Assembly (NCBI GenBank): GCA_035516965.1
Contig: DATIZR010000028.1
Coordinates: 1-41,745, forward strand
Direction of reading: 5' to 3'
DNA from: Nitrospirota bacterium
Lineage (GTDB): Bacteria > Nitrospirota > UBA9217
Length of the DNA stretch: 41,745 bases
The notes beneath the pieces were generated by a model. It did not search any database. It was not told the origin of the DNA and saw only the letters and a list, made by a program, of their open reading frames with translations. Below, in pieces: positions 33,884 through 41,487 of this stretch; positions within the stretch are counted from its first letter, which is position 1, and each line of letters starts with the position of its first letter. The position numbers were made by a program, and so were the translations under genes.

Positions 33884-33944
33884 AAGGAAGAATCCGCCTT
33901 GCTGGGAACCCTCTTGGGAGCCTCATGCCTTCCGGTGATCGCCG

Positions 33945-34733
33945 ATGAAAAAGTTCTGCTTCCTGCTCATCTTCGCGCTGGTGCCTACAGGCGTTTTCGC
34001 CCATGGCTCGAGCGCGTCGAAAGCCGACATCTCCCTGGACGAAAAGCCGGGACAGTATGTATCCGGCGATGCTTCGTTCGTCGACGAGAACGGGCGCAGC
34101 CTCAGCCTCCGGGATCGCATCGACAAACCGACGATCATCGCCCCGGTATACCTCGGCTGCAGGCATGAATGCCCCATGCTCCTGGGAGGCCTGGCACAGG
34201 CCCTCGGCAAGATGGAGCTGCTGAAGCCCGGCAGGGACTTCCAGGTGATGACGCTCAGCTTCGACGAAAAGGACACCCCCGCCGTTGCCCGGGACGCGAA
34301 GAAGAATTACCTGAAGGCCATCGGGCGCCCCTTCCCCGGCGAGGCCTGGTCCTTCCTGACCGGCAGGGAGACCGACATCCGGAAGTTCACCGACTCCGTC
34401 GGCTTCCGATTTCAGCGGGACAGCGAGCATGATTTCTCCCATCCCGTGGCGCTCATCGTGATCGCTCCAGGAGGAAAGATCGTGCGCTACCTCGAAGGCG
34501 TCTCCTTCCTGCCCTTCGAGGTCACCATGGCGCTGACCGAGGCCTCGGAAGGCAGGGTCGGGTCCTCCGCGCGCAAGGCGCTGCTGTACTGCTTCAGCTA
34601 CGATCCGCTCAAGAAGTCCTATGTGTTCAACATCCTGAAAGTGACCGGGACCGCCATGGTCCTGTTCGTCGGATCGTTCCTTGTGTATCTGATACATACA
34701 ACAAGGAAGAAACGCGGCGCGCTGAAGGGGTAG
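33945..34733 (+). CDS. sco1: SCO1/SenC copper chaperone
   Basis: A 262-residue membrane-anchored thioredoxin-like protein needed to load or reduce the CuA site of cytochrome oxidase subunit II. It has a signal peptide (MKKFCFLLIFALVPTGVFA). The copper ligands are visible: C72-x3-C76 in 'YLGCRHECPMLL' and H166 in 'DFSHPVALIVI'. A single transmembrane helix at about 230-252 near the C-terminus ('GTAMVLFVGSFLVYLI') with a basic tail anchors it with the domain outside. It is followed by ctaD after 100 bases. A match to the CuA-bearing ctaC of the same cluster is the natural partner. No strong SD precedes the ATG. Confidence 0.93.
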   Translation: MKKFCFLLIFALVPTGVFAHGSSASKADISLDEKPGQYVSGDASFVDENGRSLSLRDRIDKPTIIAPVYLGCRHECPMLLGGLAQALGKMELLKPGRDFQVMTLSFDEKDTPAVARDAKKNYLKAIGRPFPGEAWSFLTGRETDIRKFTDSVGFRFQRDSEHDFSHPVALIVIAPGGKIVRYLEGVSFLPFEVTMALTEASEGRVGSSARKALLYCFSYDPLKKSYVFNILKVTGTAMVLFVGSFLVYLIHTTRKKRGALKG

Positions 34734-34833
34734 CCGCCAACGTTCGCTTACGGGACTTCATCGAGCGTTCTTACCCGGCGCAGACCGCGGAGCCAACGGC
34801 TACCCTTGCAAGTGCAAGAGGAGATCAAACACG

Positions 34834-36423
34834 ATGACGGAAGCAAGCTTCTATCAGACTCCCGGCAAGTACCCCGGCATCTTCGGCTGGCTGTTCACCA
34901 CAGACCACAAGCGGATCGGCCTTTTGTATCTCGCTTCGTCGCTCTCCTTCTTCGCCGTCGGCGTGTCGCTGGGGCTCACCATGCGCCTTGAGCTCATCCG
35001 CTCGGGCATGCACTTCTACAGTGCACAGACCTACAACGCCATCTTCACCCTGCACGGGGTGATCATGATCTTCCTTTTCATCATCCCCGGCATCCCGTCG
35101 TCACTCGGCAACTTCGTGATGCCGCTCCAGATTGGCGCCCGGGACGTGGCGTTCCCGAAGATCAACATCCTTTCGTGGTGGCTCTTCATCATCGGCGGGG
35201 CCTGCGCAGTCACGTCCCTCTTTACCGGCGGTGGACCTCCGGACACGGGCTGGACCTTCTACGTTCCCTACAGCATCCGGACGGGCACGAACATCTCGCT
35301 GGCCGTGTTCGGCGTATTCTTGATCGGCCTGTCGTCCACGCTCACGGGCATGAACTTCCTGACCACGATCCACCGGCTCCGGGCGCCCGGCATGACGTGG
35401 AGGCGCATGACCCTGTTCACCTGGTCCATCTACGCAACGTCCTGGATCCAGCTGCTGGCCACGCCGGTCCTGGCCATCACGCTGCTCCTGATCATCCTCG
35501 AGCGCTTCTTCGGAGTGGGCTTCTTCGACCCGGCAAAAGGCGGCGACCCGATCCTCTTCCAGCACATGTTCTGGATCTACTCGCACCCGGCGGTCTACAT
35601 CATGATCCTGCCCGCCATGGGCGCGGTCACCGACATCATCCCCGTATTTGCCCGCAGGAACATCTTCGGGTACTCGTTCATTGCCGCGTCAAGCCTGGCC
35701 ATTGCGTTCGTGGGCTACCTCGTCTGGGGCCACCACATGTTCACGAGCGGCATGAGCGACACTTCCCGGGTCATCTTCTCGTTCCTCACCTTCATCGTTG
35801 CCGTACCCAGCGGGGTCAAGATCTTCAACTGGATCGCGAGTCTCTACAAAGGCTCGATCAGGATGAATGCGCCGCTTCTCTACACGCTCGCATTCATCTT
35901 CCTGTTCTCCATCGGCGGCCTGACCGGCCTGGTGCAGGGAGCCCTTGCCACGAGCCTGCACGTCCACGGCACCTATTTCATCGTGGGCCACTTCCATTAT
36001 GTAATGTTCGGCGGGGCCGCGTTCGGCTTTTTCGCGGGCCTCCACTACTGGTTTCCCAAAATCACCGGCAGGCTGTACGAGGAGCACTTGGCAAAGCTGG
36101 CCTGCTTTTTCCTGTTCATCGGCTTCAACATGCTCTACTTTTCCATGTTCGTCCTCGGCTGGGAAGGCATGCCGCGGCGCTACTACGACTACCTCCCGAA
36201 ATTCAACGGGCCGAACCTGGTTTCCACCATCGGTTCCTGGATCCTGGCCATGGGCCTCATCATCATGTTCTATAACCTGATCCGCTCGATCTTCGCCGGC
36301 AAAGAGGCCGGGGACAACCCCTGGGAAGCGGCGTCGCTGGAATGGCAGACGTCGTCGCCGCCGCCCACGGAAAACTTCGCTGAGCAGCCCGTGGTCACAA
36401 AGGGGCCGTACACGTTTACCTGA
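34834..36423 (+). CDS. ctaD: Cytochrome c oxidase subunit I, A2 type
   Basis: A 529-residue catalytic subunit of a heme-copper oxidase with about 12 transmembrane helices; it reduces O2 and pumps protons. Low-spin heme ligands are H74 and H388. The CuB ligands are H251 (cross-linked to Y255 in the HPAVY motif), H300 and H301; H386 binds the high-spin heme. The K-channel Lys is K329. The loop reads Y249-S250-H-P-A-V-Y: the D-channel Glu of A1 enzymes is replaced by the Tyr-Ser pair that marks A2 oxidases. D104 and N93 of the D-channel entrance are kept. It follows a GAGGAG SD. It assembles with CtaE, CtaF and CtaC, and heme from CtaB. Confidence 0.97.
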   Translation: MTEASFYQTPGKYPGIFGWLFTTDHKRIGLLYLASSLSFFAVGVSLGLTMRLELIRSGMHFYSAQTYNAIFTLHGVIMIFLFIIPGIPSSLGNFVMPLQIGARDVAFPKINILSWWLFIIGGACAVTSLFTGGGPPDTGWTFYVPYSIRTGTNISLAVFGVFLIGLSSTLTGMNFLTTIHRLRAPGMTWRRMTLFTWSIYATSWIQLLATPVLAITLLLIILERFFGVGFFDPAKGGDPILFQHMFWIYSHPAVYIMILPAMGAVTDIIPVFARRNIFGYSFIAASSLAIAFVGYLVWGHHMFTSGMSDTSRVIFSFLTFIVAVPSGVKIFNWIASLYKGSIRMNAPLLYTLAFIFLFSIGGLTGLVQGALATSLHVHGTYFIVGHFHYVMFGGAAFGFFAGLHYWFPKITGRLYEEHLAKLACFFLFIGFNMLYFSMFVLGWEGMPRRYYDYLPKFNGPNLVSTIGSWILAMGLIIMFYNLIRSIFAGKEAGDNPWEAASLEWQTSSPPPTENFAEQPVVTKGPYTFT

Positions 36424-36476
36424 CGGGGCTCCCGGTTTACGCATGTATTGAACATCGTCTCACCATACGACATCCT

Positions 36477-37088
36477 ATGACTGAACTTGCCCATTCCCAA
36501 CACCGAGACTACGCCGGCGCCAAGCTCGGCATGTGGTTCTTCCTGTTCACGGAGATCCTGCTCTTCGGCGGCATGTTCCTTGTCTACGCCGAATACCGCC
36601 AGCTGAACACGGCGGATTTCCACGAAGCGGGCCGCGAGATGAACGTCCTCATCGGGGCCATCAATACCATCATTCTCCTGACCAGCAGCCTTACCATGGT
36701 CCTGGCGATCTCGGCGATCAAGAGAGGAAAGAAAGCCGCTTCGCTCCTGCTCCAGGCGGCCACCGTCCTGCTGGGCATCGGGTTCCTGGTGAACAAATAT
36801 TTCGAGTGGAGCGATCATATCCGACACGGCTTCTACCCGGACTCCCCGCAGCTCCTGGCCATGAGCCACGGCAAGATCCTCTTCTTCGGTTTGTACTACG
36901 TCATGACGGGCATTCACGCACTGCACGTCATTATCGGCATGAGCGTCATTACGTTCATCCTGGTGCTGACGCTTCGCGGCGCCGTGACAAGCGCCGATTA
37001 CGTGAAACTGGAGAACGCGGGGCTCTTCTGGCACCTCGTCGATGTCATCTGGATCTACCTGTTCCCGCTGTTCTATCTGATCCTGTAA
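36477..37088 (+). CDS. ctaE: Cytochrome c oxidase subunit III
   Basis: A 203-residue membrane protein with five transmembrane helices, short as in bacterial caa3 enzymes. The family marks are 'GMWFFLFTEILLFGGMF' near the N-terminus, 'FFGLYYVMTGIHALHVIIG' and the closing 'LFWHLVDVIWIYLFPLFYL'. Subunit III stabilises subunit I and supports proton uptake. It begins 53 bases after ctaD with no clear SD, so translation may depend on coupling or a weak site. It is followed by ctaF after 19 bases. Confidence 0.95.
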   Translation: MTELAHSQHRDYAGAKLGMWFFLFTEILLFGGMFLVYAEYRQLNTADFHEAGREMNVLIGAINTIILLTSSLTMVLAISAIKRGKKAASLLLQAATVLLGIGFLVNKYFEWSDHIRHGFYPDSPQLLAMSHGKILFFGLYYVMTGIHALHVIIGMSVITFILVLTLRGAVTSADYVKLENAGLFWHLVDVIWIYLFPLFYLIL

Positions 37089-37107
37089 AGTCTTTTTCCG
37101 GGGGCGC

Positions 37108-37392
37108 ATGGAAGAGAGTAAGAATCATATCGCCGGCACAAAAACCTACATCTTCGTCTGGATCGCCCTGCTATGCCTCACGGGTCTCACCATCAAGGCC
37201 GCGCAGATGAAGATGGGCGAATGGAGCATGGTCGCCAACATCGCGATCGCTTCGGCAAAAGCGAGCCTCGTGCTCTTGTTCTTCATGCACCTGAAGTACG
37301 AGCGGCGGCTGTTCAAGCTGCTGCTCTTCGTGCCGCTGTTGACGATCACGGTCATCATCGGGCTGACGTTCTTCGATATCTGGTACCGATGA
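37108..37392 (+). CDS. ctaF: Cytochrome c oxidase subunit IV
   Basis: A 94-residue protein with three transmembrane helices (about 13-30, 42-60 and 68-90) matching the bacterial subunit IV (prokaryotic cytochrome c oxidase subunit IV) family. 'SLVLLFFMHLKYERRLFKLLLFVPL' is the signature region. GGGGGC precedes the ATG. The small subunit is thought to stabilise the complex. It follows ctaE and precedes an AT-rich spacer before ctaC. Confidence 0.9.
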   Translation: MEESKNHIAGTKTYIFVWIALLCLTGLTIKAAQMKMGEWSMVANIAIASAKASLVLLFFMHLKYERRLFKLLLFVPLLTITVIIGLTFFDIWYR

Positions 37393-37506
37393 GGCGATTT
37401 TGGATGAAGAGTTACTATTTACTAATTTGACCCTGAAGTATCGTGAATTTTTTTTGATGCTCATTCCTAAATTTTAATTTCTAATTCTTGACTGCAAAAG
37501 GTGTCT
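37393..37506. other. AT-rich spacer between ctaF and ctaC
   Basis: About 110 bases with a clear excess of A and T against GC-rich flanking genes. It includes AATTTTTTTT and a TAATTTCTAATTCTTGAC stretch. I see no gene. It may be the remnant of a dispersed element or hold a weak second promoter. Confidence 0.45.
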
Positions 37507-38463
37507 ATGGTGACCGGCTGGCCGAATCTTTCCAATCCTGCTGACGACACGTTCTTCTTTATCCTCGGCATTTCCCTGACCCTGCTGGCCCTGAACACGG
37601 GCGTCATGATCTATTTCGTGATCCGCTACAGCAGGAAGCGCCATCCGCAGGCTGAGGAGGTGAAGGAGAACACTCCGCTCGAGATCATCTGGACCGTGAT
37701 ACCCACCCTCCTCGTCCTTGCAATCTTTTACGTGGGCTGGAAGGGCTTCGTGTACATGCGCACGGCCCCACCCGACGCCATGGTCGTCAAGGTCATTGCC
37801 CGGCAGTGGTCTTGGACCTTCGACTACGCCAATGGCAAGGAGACCAATGTGCTGAAGGTTCCCGTCGGGAAGCCGATCAAGCTCCTGATCACCTCGGCCG
37901 ACGTGCTCCACAGCCTCTTCATCCCCGCGTACCACATCAAGGAAGACGCCGTGCCGGGCAGGGAGACGCACCTCTGGTTCCTCCCTGACGAGCCCGGCTC
38001 CTATGACCTCTTCTGCACCGAGTACTGCGGCGTCGGACACTCGGACATGATCACGAAGGTCGAGGTCATGCAACAGAAGGACTTTGATCAATGGTATACG
38101 GGAGAACAAGAGGCCGCCCCGTCTGAAAAGAAGAAGCCCGGAGCAAGGACGCCCGAAAAGAAAGAAGCGGCGGTGAAAGGCGTTGAACTGATCCAGGTCA
38201 AGGGCTGCGTCGCGTGCCATACCACGGACGGATCGCCGAAGATCGGCCCCACCTTCAAGGGCGTCTTCGGCAAAAAAGAAATCGTGATCCACGATGGAAA
38301 AGAGCGGGAGATCGTCGTGGACGAAGCATTCATCAAGCAGACGCTCATGCACCCGGAAATAGACCGGGTCAAGGGCTTTCCTCCGATCATGCCGTCTCAA
38401 CACGGGCTGTTGACTGACAAAGAGATGGATGCGATCGTCGATTACCTCAAGAGCCTGAAATGA
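37507..38463 (+). CDS. ctaC: Cytochrome c oxidase subunit II fused to cytochrome c (caa3 type)
   Basis: A 318-residue subunit II. The ATG at 37507 has AAAAGGTG at the right spacing; a GTG two codons earlier is possible. Two transmembrane helices (about 14-40 and 59-78) precede the periplasmic cupredoxin domain with the CuA ligands H135, C170, E172, C174, H178 and M181 ('CTEYCGVGHSDM') and the aromatic electron entry 'RQWSWTFDY'. A charged linker (about 200-222, EKKK-rich) leads to a C-terminal cytochrome c domain with the heme site C234-VA-C237-H238 and the likely axial Met295 in 'FPPIMPSQ'. The fusion defines a caa3 oxidase, which accepts electrons from soluble cytochromes or quinol-cytochrome c complexes. 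Its position after subunits I, III and IV is unusual. Confidence 0.97.
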   Translation: MVTGWPNLSNPADDTFFFILGISLTLLALNTGVMIYFVIRYSRKRHPQAEEVKENTPLEIIWTVIPTLLVLAIFYVGWKGFVYMRTAPPDAMVVKVIARQWSWTFDYANGKETNVLKVPVGKPIKLLITSADVLHSLFIPAYHIKEDAVPGRETHLWFLPDEPGSYDLFCTEYCGVGHSDMITKVEVMQQKDFDQWYTGEQEAAPSEKKKPGARTPEKKEAAVKGVELIQVKGCVACHTTDGSPKIGPTFKGVFGKKEIVIHDGKEREIVVDEAFIKQTLMHPEIDRVKGFPPIMPSQHGLLTDKEMDAIVDYLKSLK

Positions 38464-39335
38464 GAAGGGTTGCATTCTTTCGCGCTGTTGCGGGTCTCTC
38501 CCGTCCGCGGATAGCATTGGTGAGCGCCTGCTCTGCGTTTGCCGGTCATGTGCTTGCGCCCGGCCGGTCCCTGCTGCATGGCGCCGGGTGCGTTCTTGCC
38601 GTGCTCATCCTCGCGGCTGGCGCCTCAGCCCTGAACCAGTTCCAGGAGCGTTCTGTCGACGCCCGGATGGAGCGGACGAGAAGCCGCCCGCTTCCCGCGG
38701 GCCTCATGACACCCGCACACGCCCTGGGTGCGGCGATCATCCTCAACGTCGCGGGACTGTTCCTGCTCTTCGTCTCAGGCGGAACAACCCCCTTCCTTCT
38801 GGGCATTCTGGCGCTCCTCTGGTACAACGGCATCTACACGCTGCTCAAACGCGTCACCGCCTTTGCCGCGGTGCCGGGCGCCGTCGTCGGCATGATCCCT
38901 CCGGCCATCGGGTGGACGGCGGCCGGCGGATCGCCTGCTGATCCGCGCCTCTTCGCGATTTGCTTCCTGTTCTTCATGTGGCAGGTCCCCCATTTCTGGC
39001 TCCAGGTCCTGCACCACGGTCAGGAGTATGAGCGGGCCGGGCTGCCGTCGCTCAGCGGGGTGCTGCGGCCGGAGCAGATCGGCCGCGTGACGTTCATCTG
39101 GATCTGTGCCGCTGCTGCGTCGGGACTCCTGCTTCCCCTCTTTGGCGCGCTGCAGTCTCCGGGCCTCTCCCTGCTGCTGGTTCCCGCGGCCCTCGTCATG
39201 AGCGTCAGGGCCCTCGGCCTCGTGACTTCCCGGTCGCCGGAACGGGCGCTGCCCGTGTTCAAAATGATCAATGCCTATATTCTGTTCGTCCTTTTTCTCC
39301 TGTCGATCGAGGGACTCTCGCTCTTCCTGCCATGA
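38460..39335 (+). CDS. ctaB: Protoheme IX farnesyltransferase (heme O synthase)
   Basis: A 291-residue UbiA-family membrane prenyltransferase that adds farnesyl to heme b to make heme O, the precursor of heme A for the caa3 enzyme. It overlaps ctaC by four bases (ATGA at 38460-38463). The first Asp-rich prenyl-diphosphate motif is present in variant form: 'NQFQERSVDARMERTRSRPLP' (the usual NxxxDxxxD reads NQFQERSVD). The second is around 'WYNGIYTLLKRVT' (120-133). There are about seven to nine hydrophobic segments. No heme A synthase (ctaA) is in the window, so the final oxidation must be encoded elsewhere or the enzyme uses heme O. Confidence 0.93.
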   Translation: MRRVAFFRAVAGLSRPRIALVSACSAFAGHVLAPGRSLLHGAGCVLAVLILAAGASALNQFQERSVDARMERTRSRPLPAGLMTPAHALGAAIILNVAGLFLLFVSGGTTPFLLGILALLWYNGIYTLLKRVTAFAAVPGAVVGMIPPAIGWTAAGGSPADPRLFAICFLFFMWQVPHFWLQVLHHGQEYERAGLPSLSGVLRPEQIGRVTFIWICAAAASGLLLPLFGALQSPGLSLLLVPAALVMSVRALGLVTSRSPERALPVFKMINAYILFVLFLLSIEGLSLFLP

Positions 39336-39724
39336 AAGACGATGCACCGAAAGCTCACGAACTCAAGGAGCTCCTGATCGAGCTCTCCCCCCTGATCGAG
39401 GAATACACATCGCAGACCTGCCCGGCGTGCGGGGACGTCTGCTGCAAACAGAAGCGCTCCCTGCCCGAGCCGGAGGATGTTCGTTTTGCCTCGGCTCTCG
39501 GCATGCCGCTTCCGGACCGCGATCCTTTGCGACCGCCTGACGGTCCCTGCCAGTTCATGGGCCCCCGCGGCTGCGTCACCGAGCGGTGGCTCCGGCCCTG
39601 GCGGTGCACGTGGTATTTCTGCGATCCGCTGCTCCGCGCGCTGGATGAGGGGCCACGGAAGAAAGCCCGGGCGGTCTCCGCCCTCGTTCAGCGCATCGTG
39701 GATATCCGCGCAGGATGGCCATGA
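39332..39724 (+). CDS. Cys-rich hypothetical protein (YkgJ-like cluster?)
   Basis: A 130-residue protein overlapping ctaB by four bases (ATGA), so probably cotranslated. It has nine Cys: 'CPACGDVCCKQK' (30-41), then 'CQFMGPRGCVTERWLRPWRCTWYFC' at about 73-97. The spacing of grouped Cys recalls the YkgJ-type cysteine-cluster proteins, which may bind Zn or Fe-S, but I cannot confirm that. No signal peptide or membrane segment is visible. Its place between heme O synthase and cydA suggests a role linked to oxidase assembly or redox sensing, which is inference. Confidence 0.75.
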   Translation: MKDDAPKAHELKELLIELSPLIEEYTSQTCPACGDVCCKQKRSLPEPEDVRFASALGMPLPDRDPLRPPDGPCQFMGPRGCVTERWLRPWRCTWYFCDPLLRALDEGPRKKARAVSALVQRIVDIRAGWP

Positions 39725-39791
39725 TCCCCGCCGCTTCCCGGATCAGGAGCGCCTTTTGCGAGCGGGCTATTTCCCTTCCGGGCGCTCCCCG

Positions 39792-39800
39792 TGCTATGAT
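39792..39800 (+). promoter_or_regulatory. Extended -10 promoter element of cydA
   Basis: TGCTATGAT (TG-N-TATGAT) lies about 40 bases before the cydA ATG, so the bd oxidase can be expressed apart from the caa3 operon. Confidence 0.4.
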
Positions 39801-39838
39801 ATAGGATATGACCACATCGAACAGCGAGGGACTTTAGC

Positions 39839-41224
39839 ATGGATACGGTCCTGCTCTCACGAATCCAGTTCGCGGTCACGACCCTGTTCCACATACTCTT
39901 TCCCACCTTGACCATTGGCCTGTCCGTCTTTCTCGTGGTCGTAGAGGGTCTCTGGCTCAGGACCCGGGAAGAGCTCTACTACCGCATGTACCGGTACTGG
40001 GTGAGCTTCTTTGCCGTCAATTTCGGCGTGGGCGTCGTTACGGGCATTGTCCTTGAATTTGAATTCGGCACCAACTTCTCCCGCTTCTCCCAGGCCGCCG
40101 GAAACGTCATCTCCCCGCTCCTCGCCTTCGAAGTGATGACCGCTTTCTTTCTGGAATCGGGCTTTCTCGGCATCATGCTGTTCGGATGGAAGCGGGTGAG
40201 CCGCCAGATGCATTTTTTCGCGACCTGCCTCGTGGCCCTGGGAACGATCATTTCCTCCTTCTGGATCCTTGCCGCAAATTCCTGGATGCAGACCCCGGCG
40301 GGCTTTACCGTGATGAACGGAAAGTTCGTGGTCACTGATTTTCAAGCGGCCATCTTCAATCCCTCCACGGGTACGCGCATGTTCCATATGACCATGGCCG
40401 GCCTCGAGACCTCTGCTTTCGTGGTTGCCGGCGTCAGCGCCTATTACCTGCTCATGGGGCGGCATGCCGCGTTATTCCGGCGCTCCCTGTCCCTCGCGCT
40501 TATGATGGCCGCCCTGTTCGCTCCGCTCCAGATGCTGCTTGGGGACCGGAGCGGCCTGAAGGTATTTCAACATCAGCCGGCAAAACTCGCTGCCCTGGAA
40601 GCCCATTGGGAGACGAACATCGGGAACGGAGCGCCCTTTGCCATCATGGCCCTTCCCGACCCGCGTGAGGAGAGAAACCTTTTCGAGCTGGCAATACCGC
40701 GCGGCCTCAGCCTGCTGACCACGCATTCCCTGGACGGCCGCGTGCCCGGCCTGAAGGAATTCCCGCGCGAGAACCGGCCGAACGTCTTGCTCCTGTTCGT
40801 GATGTTCCGCGTCATGATCGCGATCGGCACGCTCCTGCTCCTGGTCATAATCTGGGCGTTCTTTCTCTGGAGAAAGGGGATCCTCTTCGAATACCGGCCG
40901 TTCCTCTGGACACTTTTGATCATCCATCCTCTCGGGTTTCTTGCCGTCGAAAGCGGGTGGATCACGACAGAGGCAGGACGTCAGCCCTGGCTCGTCTACA
41001 ACCTGATGAGGACAACAGAGGGCATCTCGCCCGTGCCCCCGGGCAATGTCCTCTGGTCGCTCAGCCTCTTTCTGGTCATCTTTGCGGCCATCGGGTCCAT
41101 CTATTCCTATTACGTCATGAAGATGATCAGGCAGGGTCCCGATCTGTTCAGCCCGATCCCTGCAGCTCAATTACCAACAGACATGCGGCCGCTCAAGGAG
41201 CATGAGGGTACGAAGAAGGTTTAA
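39839..41224 (+). CDS. cydA: Cytochrome bd-type ubiquinol oxidase subunit I
   Basis: A 461-residue membrane subunit of the high-affinity quinol oxidase. Heme ligands by family knowledge are H18 (heme b595), H183 and M326 (heme b558); all are visible. E98 and E106 in 'SPLLAFEVMTAFFLESGF' match the conserved proton-path glutamates. The quinol-binding Q-loop holds 'GDRSGLKVFQHQPAKLAALEAHW' and is short, as in the cyanide-insensitive (CioA-like) group. GRQPW is at 380-384. The start has GAGGGAC upstream. cydB follows after 263 bases, which is a longer gap than usual for this pair. Confidence 0.95.
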   Translation: MDTVLLSRIQFAVTTLFHILFPTLTIGLSVFLVVVEGLWLRTREELYYRMYRYWVSFFAVNFGVGVVTGIVLEFEFGTNFSRFSQAAGNVISPLLAFEVMTAFFLESGFLGIMLFGWKRVSRQMHFFATCLVALGTIISSFWILAANSWMQTPAGFTVMNGKFVVTDFQAAIFNPSTGTRMFHMTMAGLETSAFVVAGVSAYYLLMGRHAALFRRSLSLALMMAALFAPLQMLLGDRSGLKVFQHQPAKLAALEAHWETNIGNGAPFAIMALPDPREERNLFELAIPRGLSLLTTHSLDGRVPGLKEFPRENRPNVLLLFVMFRVMIAIGTLLLLVIIWAFFLWRKGILFEYRPFLWTLLIIHPLGFLAVESGWITTEAGRQPWLVYNLMRTTEGISPVPPGNVLWSLSLFLVIFAAIGSIYSYYVMKMIRQGPDLFSPIPAAQLPTDMRPLKEHEGTKKV

Positions 41225-41487
41225 TAAGAGGCAAGGACGAAAGAGAGGGACCCTAATATGCGAAGAGCGCCAAGGATCACTGAAACCGAATGTTTAGGAT
41301 TTTGACACTGATACCGGCTGATTTATTTATGATTGACTCGGATAAGATCTTGCCGTATCAGTGAAAATCATATTTCTATCCGATTTTGATCTGTGTCTTC
41401 ATTATTTTTTGTACGAGAGTTTCCAGCTCCTGACTGTTTTCAACTTGTGTACGAAAGAACCAATTTTTTTTAGAATGGGAATCAAGC
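41225..41487. other. cydA-cydB spacer
   Basis: 263 bases, AT-richer than the flanking genes, with no supported gene. It holds the imperfect inverted repeat listed next and several T-rich runs just before cydB. Confidence 0.5.
41298..41369. repeat. Imperfect inverted repeat in the cydA-cydB spacer
   Basis: GATTTTGACACTGATACCGGC (41298-41318) is the near reverse complement of GCCGTATCAGTGAAAATC (41352-41369), differing by a two-base and a one-base insertion. Spacing between arms is 33 bases. It may fold as an RNA stem between the two cistrons. Confidence 0.6.

Noticed and set aside
33824-34168. 114-codon plus-strand frame beginning with a hydrophobic stretch before SCO
   Set aside because: It overlaps the promoter and the SCO gene in another frame; the second half is shadow sequence.
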